In this document: piece by piece, positions 43,510 through 54,186 of the stretch
How the letters are laid out: each line of letters opens with the position of its first letter
Numbering within the stretch: position 1 is the stretch's first letter
NCBI RefSeq assembly: GCF_030272615.1
Contig: NC_081412.1
Coordinates: 478,119,657 to 478,183,656 of the forward strand
Reading direction: 5' to 3'
Length of the DNA: 64,000 nucleotides
DNA from: Cryptomeria japonica
Taxonomy: Eukaryota; Streptophyta; Pinopsida; Cupressales; Cupressaceae
Translations under genes and position numbers: made by a program
The notes under the pieces: model-generated
Database searches by the model: none
What the model was told of the DNA's origin: nothing
Seen by the model: the letters and a program-made list of their open reading frames with translations, nothing else

Positions 43510-44400
43510 AATTTAGAGGCCAAGCTATTTGTGAAGAAAACAATGTTAAGACACTAGAGAATAGGCCACATTGGTGAGAATGATCAAAGGACCCTAAAAA
43601 ATAAAAATCTTGTAGAGGGTTTGAATGATTGTACCATTGAATTTGATTTCTATAAATATCGCATATATAGAAAACAAAATTGCATTCAATTTTACTTGAG
43701 TTTTCACAAATGTACAAATCTTCTAGGGTGTTGTATCTATTTCATGTTGATGTTTTTGGTTCTATGATTGTTCCTTTGATTTCAAATTTCATGTATTATT
43801 TATGTTTCATAAATTACTACTCTAGAAGGGAATGGGTATATTTTCTTATGGGTAAATTTGAAGTCTTTAGTTATTTTAAAGAGTTTAAGGCTCTTATAGA
43901 AAATTATACTAGTAAGAAGGTCAATGTTTTGAGAACTGATAATATTGGTGGGCTTTGTTTAGCAGGTTTTGATAAATTTTGTAAGGAGCACAAGATAGAT
44001 AAACATAAGAGGACTCTATGCACCCCTTAGCAGAATGGAGTTATAGAGATAATGAATAGGACATTGCTGGAGAGGGTTAGGAGTATGGTTAGTGGAGTTG
44101 GATTTGAACAAAATTTTTCTGTGGAAGTGATTCCTATGGTTTGTTACTTAATTAATAGTGCTCCTACTTTACATCTTGTGCATAAGACTTCTATTAGGCT
44201 AGGTTGGGCAGAAAATCCTCATTACATCATCTTTGTGTTTTTGGTTGTGAGGCATATGCTCATGTACCCGAGTGAATCAAAATTGTAGAACAAGGCAGCT
44301 TATGGTTTTGGAGTGAAAGGTTACAAGCTTTGGGATCTTGTGCTCAAGAGAGTTTTGTATAGCAGAAGTGTCGTTAAGAGAAATTAAGCGTTCTCCTAAA
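43510..44400 (+). pseudogene. copia integrase, first copy
   Basis: Pre-integrase residues (TLKNKNLVEGLNDC type, about 43590-43640), then HVDVFGSMIVPL, NYYSRREWVYFLMGK and VLRTDNIGGLC, with the PQQNG block just past a TAG at about 44028 that interrupts TP*QNGV. Continues to YGFGVKGYKLWD. The catalytic Asp residues are visible but the frame is broken. Confidence 0.82.
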
Positions 44401-44440
44401 ATTTTGCAACCAAAAGAAGATAGGAAGTAAGATGTGGTTT

Positions 44441-44706
44441 AGCTAACTCAATGTTTTGATACTTGACAATATTGGTGGGCTTTGTTTAACAGATTTTGAC
44501 AAATTTTGTAAGGATCACAATATAGATAAACATAAGACGACTCTATGTACCCCTCAGCAGAATGGAGTTGTAGAGATAATGAATTCCAAGACATTGATGG
44601 AGAGTGCTAGGAGTATGCTTAGTGGAGTTAGATTTGAACACATTTTTTTGGTGGAAGTGGTTCCTATGGCTTGTTACTTGATTAACAAAGCTCCTACATT
44701 AGATCT
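44441..44706 (+). pseudogene. copia integrase, second partial copy
   Basis: Repeats 43921-44185 with about 520-bp spacing: LDNIGGLCLTDFDKFCKDHN, then TPQQNGVVEIMN and SMLSGVRFEH. It stops where the next LTR starts. This is a tandem duplication of part of the element, or a second truncated copy. Confidence 0.8.
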
Positions 44707-45434
44707 TGTTGTTGGAGATGTTGTCATTGATGTCAAGTAGGTATTCATTATTGTGTTCATTGATAAATAGACTAAAGTATTGGAAAGATTGTCTTTGATG
44801 TCAAAGGTAAGAAGACAATGTTGTCATTAATGTCAAAATGTGTATTGGACAAGATTATCTTTGATGTTGAAAGTGTAGGAGCGAGATTAATTTTTGTCAC
44901 GTCATATCATCACATTGGAGCTATTCATTTCAGCAATTGGAGTGACATATTTAAGGTAACTTGCATCAGTTTTATAAGGCAATTTGAAGCAGATTCATGA
45001 CATGTTTCTGAGCAGGGATATAAGGATTAATGGATCATATTTGTAGTTTAAATTTAACTTAGATATTTATTTGGGCTGATTCATCCTTTGGCGACAATAT
45101 GTGAAGACCAAATCAAAATGTATTTTAAAGCTGGTCGACTATATGGAATTTGGCTGACTCATATCTAGTGCCATTGCTGGCCGACTACTTTGGAGTATGG
45201 AAGATGAAACCTGTATTTAAATGTTTTAATTGCCCGAGTTAGAGAATATGAAATGCAGATCAAGTTAATTAAAAGGCAGTGATTCATATGGAGCAGCAAT
45301 TGATATGTTTAAAGACAACAAAACAGCAAAGATATTATTAACATGTGCAGTGATTAATATTATTTAAGTCTGTAATAAAGAAAATCAAGAGCAACAAATT
45401 ATTAAAGATTGTTAATGCATGATAGCTTCGGTAA

Positions 45435-45485
45435 GATAAATGATTGAATGAGAGATAAATGAAGTCTCTCATTCAATCATTTATC
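45435..45485. repeat. perfect 21-bp inverted repeat, 9-nt loop
   Basis: Arms 45435-45455 and 45465-45485 are exact reverse complements (arm core AAATGATTGAATGAGAG) around TAAATGAAG. It lies in the U3 part of the LTR. Confidence 0.9.
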
Positions 45486-45701
45486 ATATCGATAATTATC
45501 ATAGAAACCTTCAAGCAATTAATTCCTCTTTGATAGCCATTCTACATTTGCATATAAATAACCTATTCAGTTCGATCAAATCCTTAACAGTGATAATCAT
45601 ACTATATCATTTGATTATGTTCATCGATTACTAAATCATGTTCATGCATTCCGATTTGTATCGATTAACATAATTGATAATAATAAATGATTAATCAAAC
45701 A

Positions 45702-45918
45702 CCGATTAATATCGGGTTATATGTGCTCTATTATATATCGGGTGGCATGATAAAGTTTACCGATAGTTATCGGTTGTTAAGTATACACCGAATAGTTATC
45801 GGCTGTTAAGGCTAAACACATGCCGATAACTATCGGCTGTTAGTATTATGCAAACACCGATAGTCATCGGGTGTTAAATATAATCATACACCGTTTGGCA
45901 TACACCGATAGTTATCGG
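45702..45918. repeat. cluster of six CCGAT-ATCGG dyads
   Basis: CCGATTAATATCGG (45702), CCGATAGTTATCGG (45760), CCGAATAGTTATCGG (45788), CCGATAACTATCGG (45823), CCGATAGTCATCGG (45857) and CCGATAGTTATCGG (45905) lie within 217 bp. Arms are conserved while spacers vary and both orientations occur, as expected of a dimer-binding site. Confidence 0.85.
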
Positions 45919-45980
45919 GTGTTGAACATATACCGGTTGGTTAATTAACGCCATGCACTATCATAGCAAAGGGGCACAAT

Positions 45981-46037
45981 CAAGCGATGTCTTGATCGGC
46001 CATGTCCAAAAGACATGGCCGGTCAAGGCATCGCTTG
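45981..46037. repeat. 26-bp near-perfect inverted repeat
   Basis: Arms 45981-46006 and 46012-46037 match at 24 of 26 positions around CAAAA. The pairing extends with mismatches outward (GGGGCACAAT against GGGTACAGT). A further inverted repeat (AAATGTGT...ACACATTT around GGCC) is near 46467-46500. Confidence 0.88.
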
Positions 46038-47175
46038 ACTGTACCCAGCCCACTATATATGTCAAATGGGTATGTGTGAGAATGGACATAGAAATTGATA
46101 AATGCTCCTCTCACCTGCCACATAAAAGAAGATAATCAGATTCATATGATAATTCAGTAATAGATAAAACAAGATAATACCAAGTAGAATATAACTTGCA
46201 TATTGAATGTAAATTGAACATCATTTACAAAGATGATTCCACCTATGTTATGGGCAGTAACTCTTATTAAATGACACCAAATTTGAAGTAATATTTAATT
46301 ACTATTCTAGTTGACTCCTTTATAGCACCCAGGTTTGTGATTAGTAGAGAAGCAATTAATATATGCAAAAAACGAAATGTTATTGTCAGCAAAGGGGCAA
46401 TTAAACAGCAGTGATTAGTGTTGATGTATAGCTTCGGTCGGATTCTTCAGGGCCGACTTAGCCATTAAATGTGTGAATGGCCTATCGGCCTTACACATTT
46501 ATTAAATCAAATTTAATACTAATGCCTATCGACTTTATAATGTATATGTGTATTCATATTTAACACGCCACCCTTGTATAATAAAAAGACGTGTTAATTA
46601 AATGTAATCAAACTTAACAAAAGGACGTGATTGTTATTAAGGAAGCCGGCTCTTGAGGGAGACGTGTTGGTTGACATATCCAATGCGTGGGTATATAGAT
46701 CGACTCCTCTTCTCTTCCAAGACAACAAACAATCATCTTCAGCAGGTCGTATCAACATACAAGAAGCAGATCATGTTTTCCTCTTAAGCATCGATTCATC
46801 TAATCTTCAGCAGATTCGCATTTCTTCATCAGCGATTCATATTGAGTAGATCTCCACCAAATTTATCTATAGCAGTTCGAGAGATTCTACAGCAGCTGGT
46901 GCACATTCATCTACAGCAGATAGAAGACTACTGCAGCAGTTTGAGAATCAACTGTATAAGCAGATTGTATATTCTCTATACTGAATTGTTGCCGCTCACA
47001 TATACAGCTTTCAGTCTGAAGCAAAATCATTGTAAAGTCTCTTGACATAACTGAGATAATAATGACATATTCATTGCTGGGTTTTTCACCTTCAAGAGGA
47101 AGGTTTTCCCAGGGTATATTCTGTGCATTTGTATTTGATTTACTGTCTATCTAATCTGATCACCTAAAATTAACA

Positions 47176-49361
47176 ATTAGATTGATAAAAGCAGCACTTA
47201 AGACTAAAGGAATGTTAGCAATAAAGGGACGGCTCCCTTCTCATTTCAAGTCACCCCCTTCTCATTACAAGTTGCCTTTCTTGGGCATGATACAAGATGT
47301 GATGCAATGGGGAATTGAAAATCATGGAACTAAATGAAATATCATTTTGAATTTGAAGCAGATTTATATAGAAGACAAAAGCAGATTTTGGAGCAAATTC
47401 ATGAAGCGTACTGAAGAAAATAATTAAGGAGATTTAAGAAGAGGAATAGAGCAGATTTGTGAAGGTTTTGTATGGGCAGATTTATGAGTAGTTTTTGAGC
47501 AGATATGTGAAAGAGTTTTGAGCAGACTTGAAAGAACGAAAGAATGCAGTTTTAGTGAATAATTTGAAGCAGATCTTAAATATTTTTATTTGACTTCTAA
47601 GTTTGACTAAAAAGCCAAATTTGCCCCCTTTCCCAAAACAACCCTAAAACATGGATTCTAAACAATTAAAATGTTTCTCTCATTGGAAATGTAAAATGAT
47701 GTGCACCATGAAGGTCTTAATTTGGGCATGGTGGCGGGGGCTCCACCCCTCAACCCCACCTTGTATTGTGAGAAGGAACATGTGAGGGGTATTGCTCCTC
47801 AATCCCATTGGGGCTTTGCCTCTAGATCCCGACTGAACTCATTTGATTTGCTAACTACTTTCTAAGTCCAAGTTTGCCTACAGGTTTTTGTCTGCAAGAT
47901 CGCCATCAAATTGGACAACCTTCTCTAATGTTGCTTGATGCTTACTTGTTTTCCTTGCCATCTGGACGAGAACTTCTTCTTTTGGGGAGTTGATGTTGTT
48001 AGCGTGCAATGCCTATTATTATGTTTTAATAATATGGATGGTGATGATATTTTTGAAGACCCATATGATGATGCTTGATTAGTGATGTTTGATTGTTGAT
48101 GCTTGACATTATTATTTTTTAATTTTGGTATCTAATATATATAATAATATTTGAGTTTGACTAATTGAAATTGTGATATTTTTTAATGTAATGGTGGCTT
48201 TGTTTATTATACAATATATGATGCTATGTGTGGTATTTCGAACTTGATTACTGCTGCAAATATATATATATTTCTGATTTTTATTAGTTTTTTGTATGGA
48301 TGAACCCAAAACAAACCCAAACCCAAATTTTTTTTTGATCAAACCCGTGAACCTGAACCCAAATCAATACTAGGACCAGTAACTTAGCCGATAAACTCTT
48401 TGAAAAAACAATTTTATTTGTTTATATCAGTTTTTTCCGTATTTGAGACAATAAAGATATATAAGCTTCAATTACCATAATCCCACGCTAGGATTCATGA
48501 TGAAAGCTTATTATGATCATTTATAAGAAAATATAACTTAGTATGCAGTAGAACTTTAGGGAGAATGTTCATGATATTACACAAAATATCTTTACATAAG
48601 TTGTTGTAGAAGATACATATTATTTTTAGATATATAACTCATAACAAACTATGATACATATGATGTTTCTATTTAGAAGGTAGTGAATCTGAACTTTTCA
48701 AATGTCAAATGGTCATAGCTTGCTAAGAAAACATGTTTTGAAATGAAATGATTAGATTTGTACTGTGAAAATCTAACACATCTAGAATCTTCATTCAATA
48801 TGGCCAATTTATTCAATTGCATAACAATACCCCAAAACTTACAACATAAGCCATCATTATTTGCATTCCAATCTTCATTTCATTTACTCAGTGTCTAACT
48901 CCTAACTGCTTTGTCATTCTTGGAGATCAATGGAGCAAAGAATGCCTTAGTAGCTTTCTAAATTTAGATGCTGTCTTTTTATATTGAATAATTCGTTGGA
49001 TCTATTTGAATTTAGTGTACTTAGATTAATTTTTTGTTTCTTTGCAATTCCCTTGTTTCATATCTCCTGTGCTTTAGGATCCCAATCCTGTTGTTGCTTA
49101 GTAAAAGATGAGCAATTAACTTGCATCCCAAGCATGTAACATGCTTGTGGGGTTCACTAGTTTAATTACCAAACATATTTGAATTGTTTTTTTTTTAATT
49201 TATTCATTCTTTATTAGTTGCATAACAGATTATCACAGAAAAAGGTACATTGCCAAAGATTAAAAGTAAGGATGGCCAAGGATACATATTAGATACCCAT
49301 TGCTCATGTCTGTTTTTCATCAGATTTACTTTTGGAATAAATGTTTGCTATATTGGAACAG
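47176..49361. other. intron 2 right end, unclassified
   Basis: There is no recognised gene. At 47330-47580 the words GAGCAGATTT and GAAGCAGAT recur many times (low complexity). Near 47735-47820 there is a short GC-richer patch. The final part ends in a T-rich stretch and the AACAG acceptor of ARP5 exon 3. Confidence 0.45.
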
Positions 49362-49486
49362 GAGACACTGTAAATGTCATTGGAGATTTCGATCATGGAT
49401 TAATGAAATTCTTTGAATCTGGACGCTCCAATTTTAGGTCGGCATTTGATGGAAATGTTGTGTATCAGTTTGAGTATATGGAATAT
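49362..49486 (+). CDS. ARP5: actin-related protein 5, exon 3
   Basis: Starts with two bases that complete the Gly codon split at 14907 and encodes 41 more residues (59-99), including DTVNVIGDFDHGLMKFF, then FDGNVVYQFEYMEY. The pattern GD-x-V-x-I-x-GD and the VVYQFE-x-MEY end are characteristic of ARP5 and differ from conventional actins. The GTAAGA donor at 49487 follows Tyr in phase 0. The remaining exons (ARP5 is about 700 residues) are not in the window. No stop or frameshift interrupts exons 1-3, so the gene is probably functional. Confidence 0.85.
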
Positions 49487-49899
49487 GTAAGACTTGCTTT
49501 CTTTAAGCTCTCAATGTTTTAAATTTCGTTTGTGCATTGGAGACTTTCTATATAGAGCAAGCCCTTATTTATGTTAAATGGTTAACTGTATGTGTTTGAA
49601 TTTATTAACTCAAGTTGGTTGGCAATGGCACTCTTCAAATTCCTTGAAAGTTTGTCTCATAATTTTTTTCTTAGATATTTAGTCTTTATACAAATAAAAT
49701 TTTAAGTACATATATTTTTATATTGGGGAAAGAGTACAAACATAGTTCAAATGAGCAAACTGGAGTAGAAAGCTAGCAAAACAGAGCTTCCAAAGAGCAC
49801 AAGTATAGCATCAACAACTATCAAAATCTGCTCAAAGAGAGCAACCAAAAAGGTATCTCATATGTACTCATGATTATACAAAGCAATATAAAAACAGAG

Positions 49900-50368
49900 A
49901 ACCAATTGTATCTTCATGTCCTTCATTTTAGCAGCTTTCTTCTTGTCTAAGTTGTTAAGCAAGTCAACAACCTGTTTTTCAGGAGTTTTAAGTTCTTAAC
50001 CCTAAGCTCAACACGTTCTCTGATCCTCCACTTTGGATGGGCACTCCTGTAATCTCTGACAGGGGCAGGAGCATAATTTGAACTGGCATCATCATCCTTT
50101 CCAGGAACAGGATTAACTGCGCAATTCACTGAAATATCTTTGCTTCCCAAAGAGTCCTGCATAGGGATCAGCTATCCATCACTGTCATACTGTGTGTTAT
50201 CTTCATATGTGCCAACAGCTTAGGAACAGCATCAGGAGGTGTAGTAATGCTCTTCTTCCTTTGATCCTGTGGAGGAATGTGGGTACCATCTGAAGCTAGG
50301 GAAACCCATCTGCAAGGAATCCAAAGGAGTGACTTCTCTAGAGAAGCCAGTGAGATCTTTTCAGTCAT
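49900..50368 (-). pseudogene. unidentified decayed coding segment in ARP5 intron 3
   Basis: Three - strand frames join by single frame changes: RWVSLASDGTHIPPQDQRKK then TTPPDAVPKLL (50214-50368), TYEDNTQYDSDG and, after one stop, DSLGSKDISVNCAVNPVPGK then YAPAPVRDYRSAHPKWRIRE (49990-50200), and TPEKQVVDLLNNLDKKKAAK (49905-49995). The composition is that of a real, charged, low-copy protein. I do not recognise the family. No introns are evident across about 470 bp, so it may be a processed pseudogene or part of a transposon-captured gene. Confidence 0.5.
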
Positions 50369-50399
50369 TGTGAAAACATTCTTATATGTATTGAAAGTT

Positions 50400-51050
50400 C
50401 TATCATAAATAGAATCACAGATCTAGGAATTATGCTGTATTTATTAGTCCAGACACAATTAAACCACTTGATGCTGAGTTCATTTACATCTAAAGATAAG
50501 GCTGTCTTTTATGAAGGAGGGGATCCTGTTGTATCCTGTGTATGACTAGGAAAAATACAGACAAAGGTTTCAATTTGTTGCTGTCAATCTTTTTTAATAA
50601 TACATAAATTTAATCTAAACATAGAATATAACTTTGTTACCATAAAGATGAAAAGATCCAGTTACAAGTTTAAAATTTCAAGATTTTAGTACAATAACAA
50701 TATATTAATAAGTAATGAATTCATACCTTTATAAGGACATAGTTTTTGTTGAGGTACTCCATATTTCTTTTGTTATGATTTAATTAGCAGTAATGGTTAA
50801 ATGATATGAAATTCTCAAGTTAGCCCTTTGAGAATCTGAGAAGTTCTTAATTTTGTATGGGAATAGATTAATATAGACGAATATCAACATGCTTACAGTT
50901 TTTTAATTATATCATTGGGGATTTATTAAGGAGCCTCAGCCCAACTACAACTATAACCATGCATATAGGATAACAATTGTTGATTTTAGACTTTCAGATT
51001 AATATAATACTCAGAAAATAGAAATCTATCTTAATTTTCAGATTAATGTT
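50400..51050. other. unclassified intron sequence
   Basis: AT-rich; nothing recognised. Confidence 0.4.
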
Positions 51051-51056
51051 GATTGC

Positions 51057-51756
51057 TGTTAGTGTTAGGATTTTCCAGAATTAACCATAAGTAGAGAAAA
51101 TGAACAGAATGAACTCACAACACACAAGTACCCTGGGAAAACCTCCTAGGAGGAAAAACCCAGCAAGAAAGATCCTCGGATCTGATTATGTATTGAGCAT
51201 AATGTCCTGATTACAACACTTATCTCTGATTGCTGTCCAAACAGCAAGATCCCAAGGTGATGAAGAATGATGCCCTAGCTGTTAGATGACCAAGAACCTA
51301 ATCAGCAGAAGATGACTTCAACAGGCTGAAGCAGCATTATATCCAAATGTCCTTGGAGTTCGTCAAAGAGCAGATTCGCCAAGTGTAGAAGGGCAGATCG
51401 CATTTAGGAGCAGAGCAAATCGCATTTGCTGATGATGTATGTAATAATGAATTGAATTACTTCATCTTGAAGTACACATATATATACCTTTCTCTTGGCA
51501 GTAGACCTCTAGGTCGGCTTGCAATAATATATTATTTATTAATTACCTTTTCCTTAACACGTTTCATTTAGGTCAGAGGCATATTATGAGGCATGAGTTA
51601 TATGGTCGACCCTATAGGAGAGTGGCGTGTGAGAAGGGCCCAGCCCTAAAGGGTACACGTTACCCTTTCAAGGTAAAAGGGCCCAGCCCTTAAGGGCGGA
51701 TTCCAATGTTGCCTTAGGCAATTGGAATCCGCTCTTCACCCTAATTAAAACTTACA
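51057..51756 (-). repeat. copia 3' LTR
   Basis: On the - strand it starts TGTAAGTTTTAATTAGGG and ends CCTAACACTAACA. The R/U5 part (GGGTTTTTCC...GGTTTTCCCAGGG) resembles the end of the LTR at 44707-47175. A hairpin with arms GCGGATTCCAAT lies at about 51698-51733, and the word GGGCCCAGCCCT is present twice (51637-51695). Confidence 0.75.
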
Positions 51757-51765
51757 CTCCCTCTT
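51757..51765 (-). other. polypurine tract
   Basis: AAGAGGGAG on the - strand directly precedes the LTR start. Confidence 0.75.
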
Positions 51766-51794
51766 AATTAGGGAGAAGAGAATATAATCAGAAT

Positions 51795-51935
51795 GTCACT
51801 AACTTCCATCTTGCACACAAGCAAAGAATGGATTACATAATTAGAACATAGTGGACTTCCATCTTGCACACAAGCATAGAATGGAATTACATAACAAAAT
51901 CTTCCATCTTGCACACAAGCAAAGATTGGAGCTAC
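51795..51935. repeat. three tandem units with CTTCCATCTTGCACACAAGC
   Basis: The 20-mer CTTCCATCTTGCACACAAGC plus AWAGAWTGGA recurs three times at about 50-60-bp spacing. A related CTTACATTG-CCGC word pair follows at 51935-51995. The position just upstream of the polypurine tract is the 3' untranslated region of the element. Confidence 0.85.
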
Positions 51936-52159
51936 CTTACATTGGCCGCAAAGGGTGGCGAGGATCTTTTCTACCATCTTACATTGCCCGCAGAGGATGG
52001 TAACAATTATTCTTCTCCTTGAGAAGACTACCACCTTACATTGCTACCAAACTACTATTTCCACTTGGCTTGCTGCAAGAGCTTATTGCATAACTTATCA
52101 AACTTCAGGTCAACATTAGTGGATGTAATGTTGAGAGTTTTGATGGAGTGCTCATAGGA

Positions 52160-52636
52160 TCATGGTAAGCTTTTCAACGCGATAACCACCATATCCTCTT
52201 CTTCCATCTTGCGACCAATGGCCTCTAGTTGATCAAGAATGTCTTTGATCTTCATGAGACGATCTTGCAAAGACATCTTGTCATCCATCATAATCGAGAA
52301 CAACATTTTCTTAAGGAAGAAAGCTCTGCCTTTATTTGACGTCTTGTTCAAATCCTTAAAGGGAGTCGAAATTTGTGCAACACTCTTTCCAGATGGCACT
52401 TCTGGAAGCATCTCATCGGTGACTAATAACTTGAGCAACATAACAGCTTCACAATTATGCTCATTAAACTTGTCTTGCTCTTTGCTTGCTACTGTGGAAC
52501 AAGCACGATTACCCGGAACAATTTGGTCTAGACACCGATACTCAAAAATAGTGAGCATCCTTTGCTTTTTGGTATTGTAGTTCTTGCCGTTGAACCTCTG
52601 AGTGCCTTCGAACATGGTGTTGGGTAAAGAAGCCAT
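52160..52636 (-). pseudogene. copia gag (UBN2 type), C-terminally truncated
   Basis: From MASLPNTMFEGTQRFNGKNY at 52636 the frame is open to 52160 (stop at SLP). Visible are TIFEYRCLDQIVPG, EAVMLLKLLVTDEMLPEVPS, RAFFLKKMLFSIMMDDKMSL and ILDQLEAIGRKMEEEDMVVI. Downstream, after the stop, SYEHSIKTLNITSTNVDLKF continues to about 52070, where the sequence changes to the foreign 3' end. No zinc knuckle remains. Confidence 0.88.
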
Positions 52637-53980
52637 CTGTCTCGTTATCCAAGACACAAGAACTGAGATTAGCTTCTCAAAAATTTGAAACCTATGATTT
52701 TGTCCAAAAATCATCAAAAAAAAAGTTGCTGTAAGACAACACCACTATTTTGTGGAAAAATCGTCAAATCCTCAATTTGATGCTGAAATCACACACAATT
52801 GTCTGAAAAAATCGGTAAAAACCTTCATTTTGTCAAAAAGACAGTAAAAGACCCTTGTTTTGTGGAAAAATGGTAAAAACCCATGATTTACAAAAAATTG
52901 TCAAAAAAAGCAAAAGAAGACCATAATTTTTAGGGAAAAAATCAATGAGAAAACCCTCCATGTTATTTGGAAAAAATCATGCAAAAAAATCCTCCACGAT
53001 TTTATTTTTGGAAAAAAATCATGCAGAACATGCCAAAAAATAGATGTCTTAGCAAACCCTAGGTCTCATGCTAAAACCCTAGGTGCATAGGAAAGACACC
53101 AACAAACCCACATTTTTTAGAAAATTTTTGCAAAACAACCATTGTGCGAGTAGCAGAGAAAAAACAGATCTTCGCGTGGCAAACACAATAGAAGTCACAT
53201 GATTTTTGTTTTAATAAATTGTAAAATAAATCCCATAAAATTGTTATGAATAGGAAGGCTGCGATTTAAAAAAAAACCCGCATATGCAAATGACCCGACC
53301 TTCAATGTGCGATGAAGAATAGAAACAATGCAGTTTTCTTGTGCAGAAGAAAATCCTTCTTTCAAAAAACCCTTGATCGATTTATCTCAAACATCAAATC
53401 GAGTTCGCGGAGAAGAAAAACGCGATGTGAGCAAAAAACCAGTCGTGGAGTAGAAAAAATAGACGTGGCCAAGAGTAGAGGAGCCCTCGTTGCAAAACCC
53501 TATTCATGTAGTAAAATCGTGACTATTTTGAAAAATATTGTGTAAAGAGACTTGACATGAACAAAAAACCTTATGCAGAAACACGGCCACAAAAACTTGC
53601 GTTCAACAGAAAGAAATCCACGATCTCAGGTCTGCAATTTGCAGGACGAAATCTGCGATTCAGACACAAGAAAAGGTTGCGCTATTAAACCCTCAATGCA
53701 CGCGAAAATCAGCCACAAAAATTCCTGCAATTGTTTTTTCACTCACACGCTCAGCAACCCACGATTTATTTTTATAAACAAGACCACAATTTTTATTTTT
53801 AAAACAAAAAAATAAAACAAAAAAACCTTCTGAAAATTTCACGAAATTTCCATGTAGAAGCCATGACTTAAAAAAAAAAAAATCCGCCAAAAAACCCACA
53901 ATTTCCAGAAATTTCCTCAAAATTTCTAGGTAAATGGACAACGATTTTTTTTTATATAAAAATTGCCAAAAAACTCCTGA

Positions 53981-53992
53981 GCTTTGATACCA
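53981..53992 (-). other. primer-binding site of gag-bearing copia part
   Basis: TGGTATCAAAGC on the - strand differs at one position from the initiator tRNA-Met site and follows the LTR end TTTCA at 53993. Confidence 0.8.
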
Positions 53993-54181
53993 TGAAATGA
54001 TAATTCGTTATTTACGAAGGAGATGAAAACTTCTTAAATAGAGAGTACAAGCGATGTCATCTATAAAAGAGATGATCAAGGATGAAAGACAGAAAGGAAA
54101 CTTCCTAAATCTAAGTAGATTACCATTACATGCTATATATTACAATATTACTTTAATATAAATAAATGGAGCCAGCTAACA
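53993..54181 (-). repeat. short 5' LTR of gag-bearing copia part
   Basis: On the - strand it begins TGTTAGCTGGCTCC at 54181 and ends TTATCATTTCA. The length of 189 bp is inferred from TG/CA ends; no partner is in the window. Confidence 0.65.
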
Positions 54182-54186
54182 CAAAA

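Larger units (their letters stand above)
41641..44706 (+). mobile_element. copia element remnant without LTRs
   Basis: Gag, zinc knuckle, protease region and integrase follow in copia order on the + strand, all with stops. A LINE tail is inserted at 43042-43505. The integrase segment is present twice. RT and RNase H are missing, since an unrelated LTR begins at about 44707. I could not find its own LTRs or target duplication. Confidence 0.85.
44707..47175 (+). repeat. copia-like LTR (probably solo)
   Basis: The start TGTTGTTGGAGATGTTGTC is followed by ATTGATGTCAA, like the copia LTRs at 3973 and 57391 (in reverse). The end region GCTGGGTTTTTCACC...AAGGTTTTCCCAGG and AATTAACA matches the LTR at 51057-51756 in reverse. 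The length is about 2.47 kb. No internal region or primer site follows at 47176. ATTAG occurs on both sides (44698-44702 and 47176-47180) but is separated by four bases from the TG start, so the target duplication is uncertain. It holds three hairpins and a dyad cluster, listed separately. Confidence 0.65.
14908..49361 (+). other. ARP5 intron 2, about 34.45 kb
   Basis: This runs from the GTAAAT donor at 14908 to the AACAG acceptor ending at 49361. Joining the two exons gives G|GA, restoring a Gly codon and an unbroken ARP5 reading frame, so I infer that both ends belong to one intron. It is filled with nested transposons listed below. Very long, transposon-filled introns are known in conifers and other gymnosperms. 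Confidence 0.8.
51057..54181 (-). mobile_element. chimeric copia remnant (gag plus foreign 3' end)
   Basis: On the - strand the order is short LTR (53993-54181), primer-binding site (53981-53992), leader, gag (52160-52636), then abruptly a 3' untranslated region with repeats, polypurine tract and a 700-bp LTR (51057-51756). The two LTRs are not homologous, so this is not one intact element: a gag-bearing 5' part has been joined to the 3' end of another copia element at about 52060, with all of pol missing. Confidence 0.7.

Noticed and set aside
44698-47180. ATTAG as target duplication of the LTR at 44707-47175
   Set aside because: Four bases separate the left ATTAG from the first TG of the LTR; coincidence is likely in AT-rich DNA, so I did not use it to fix the ends.
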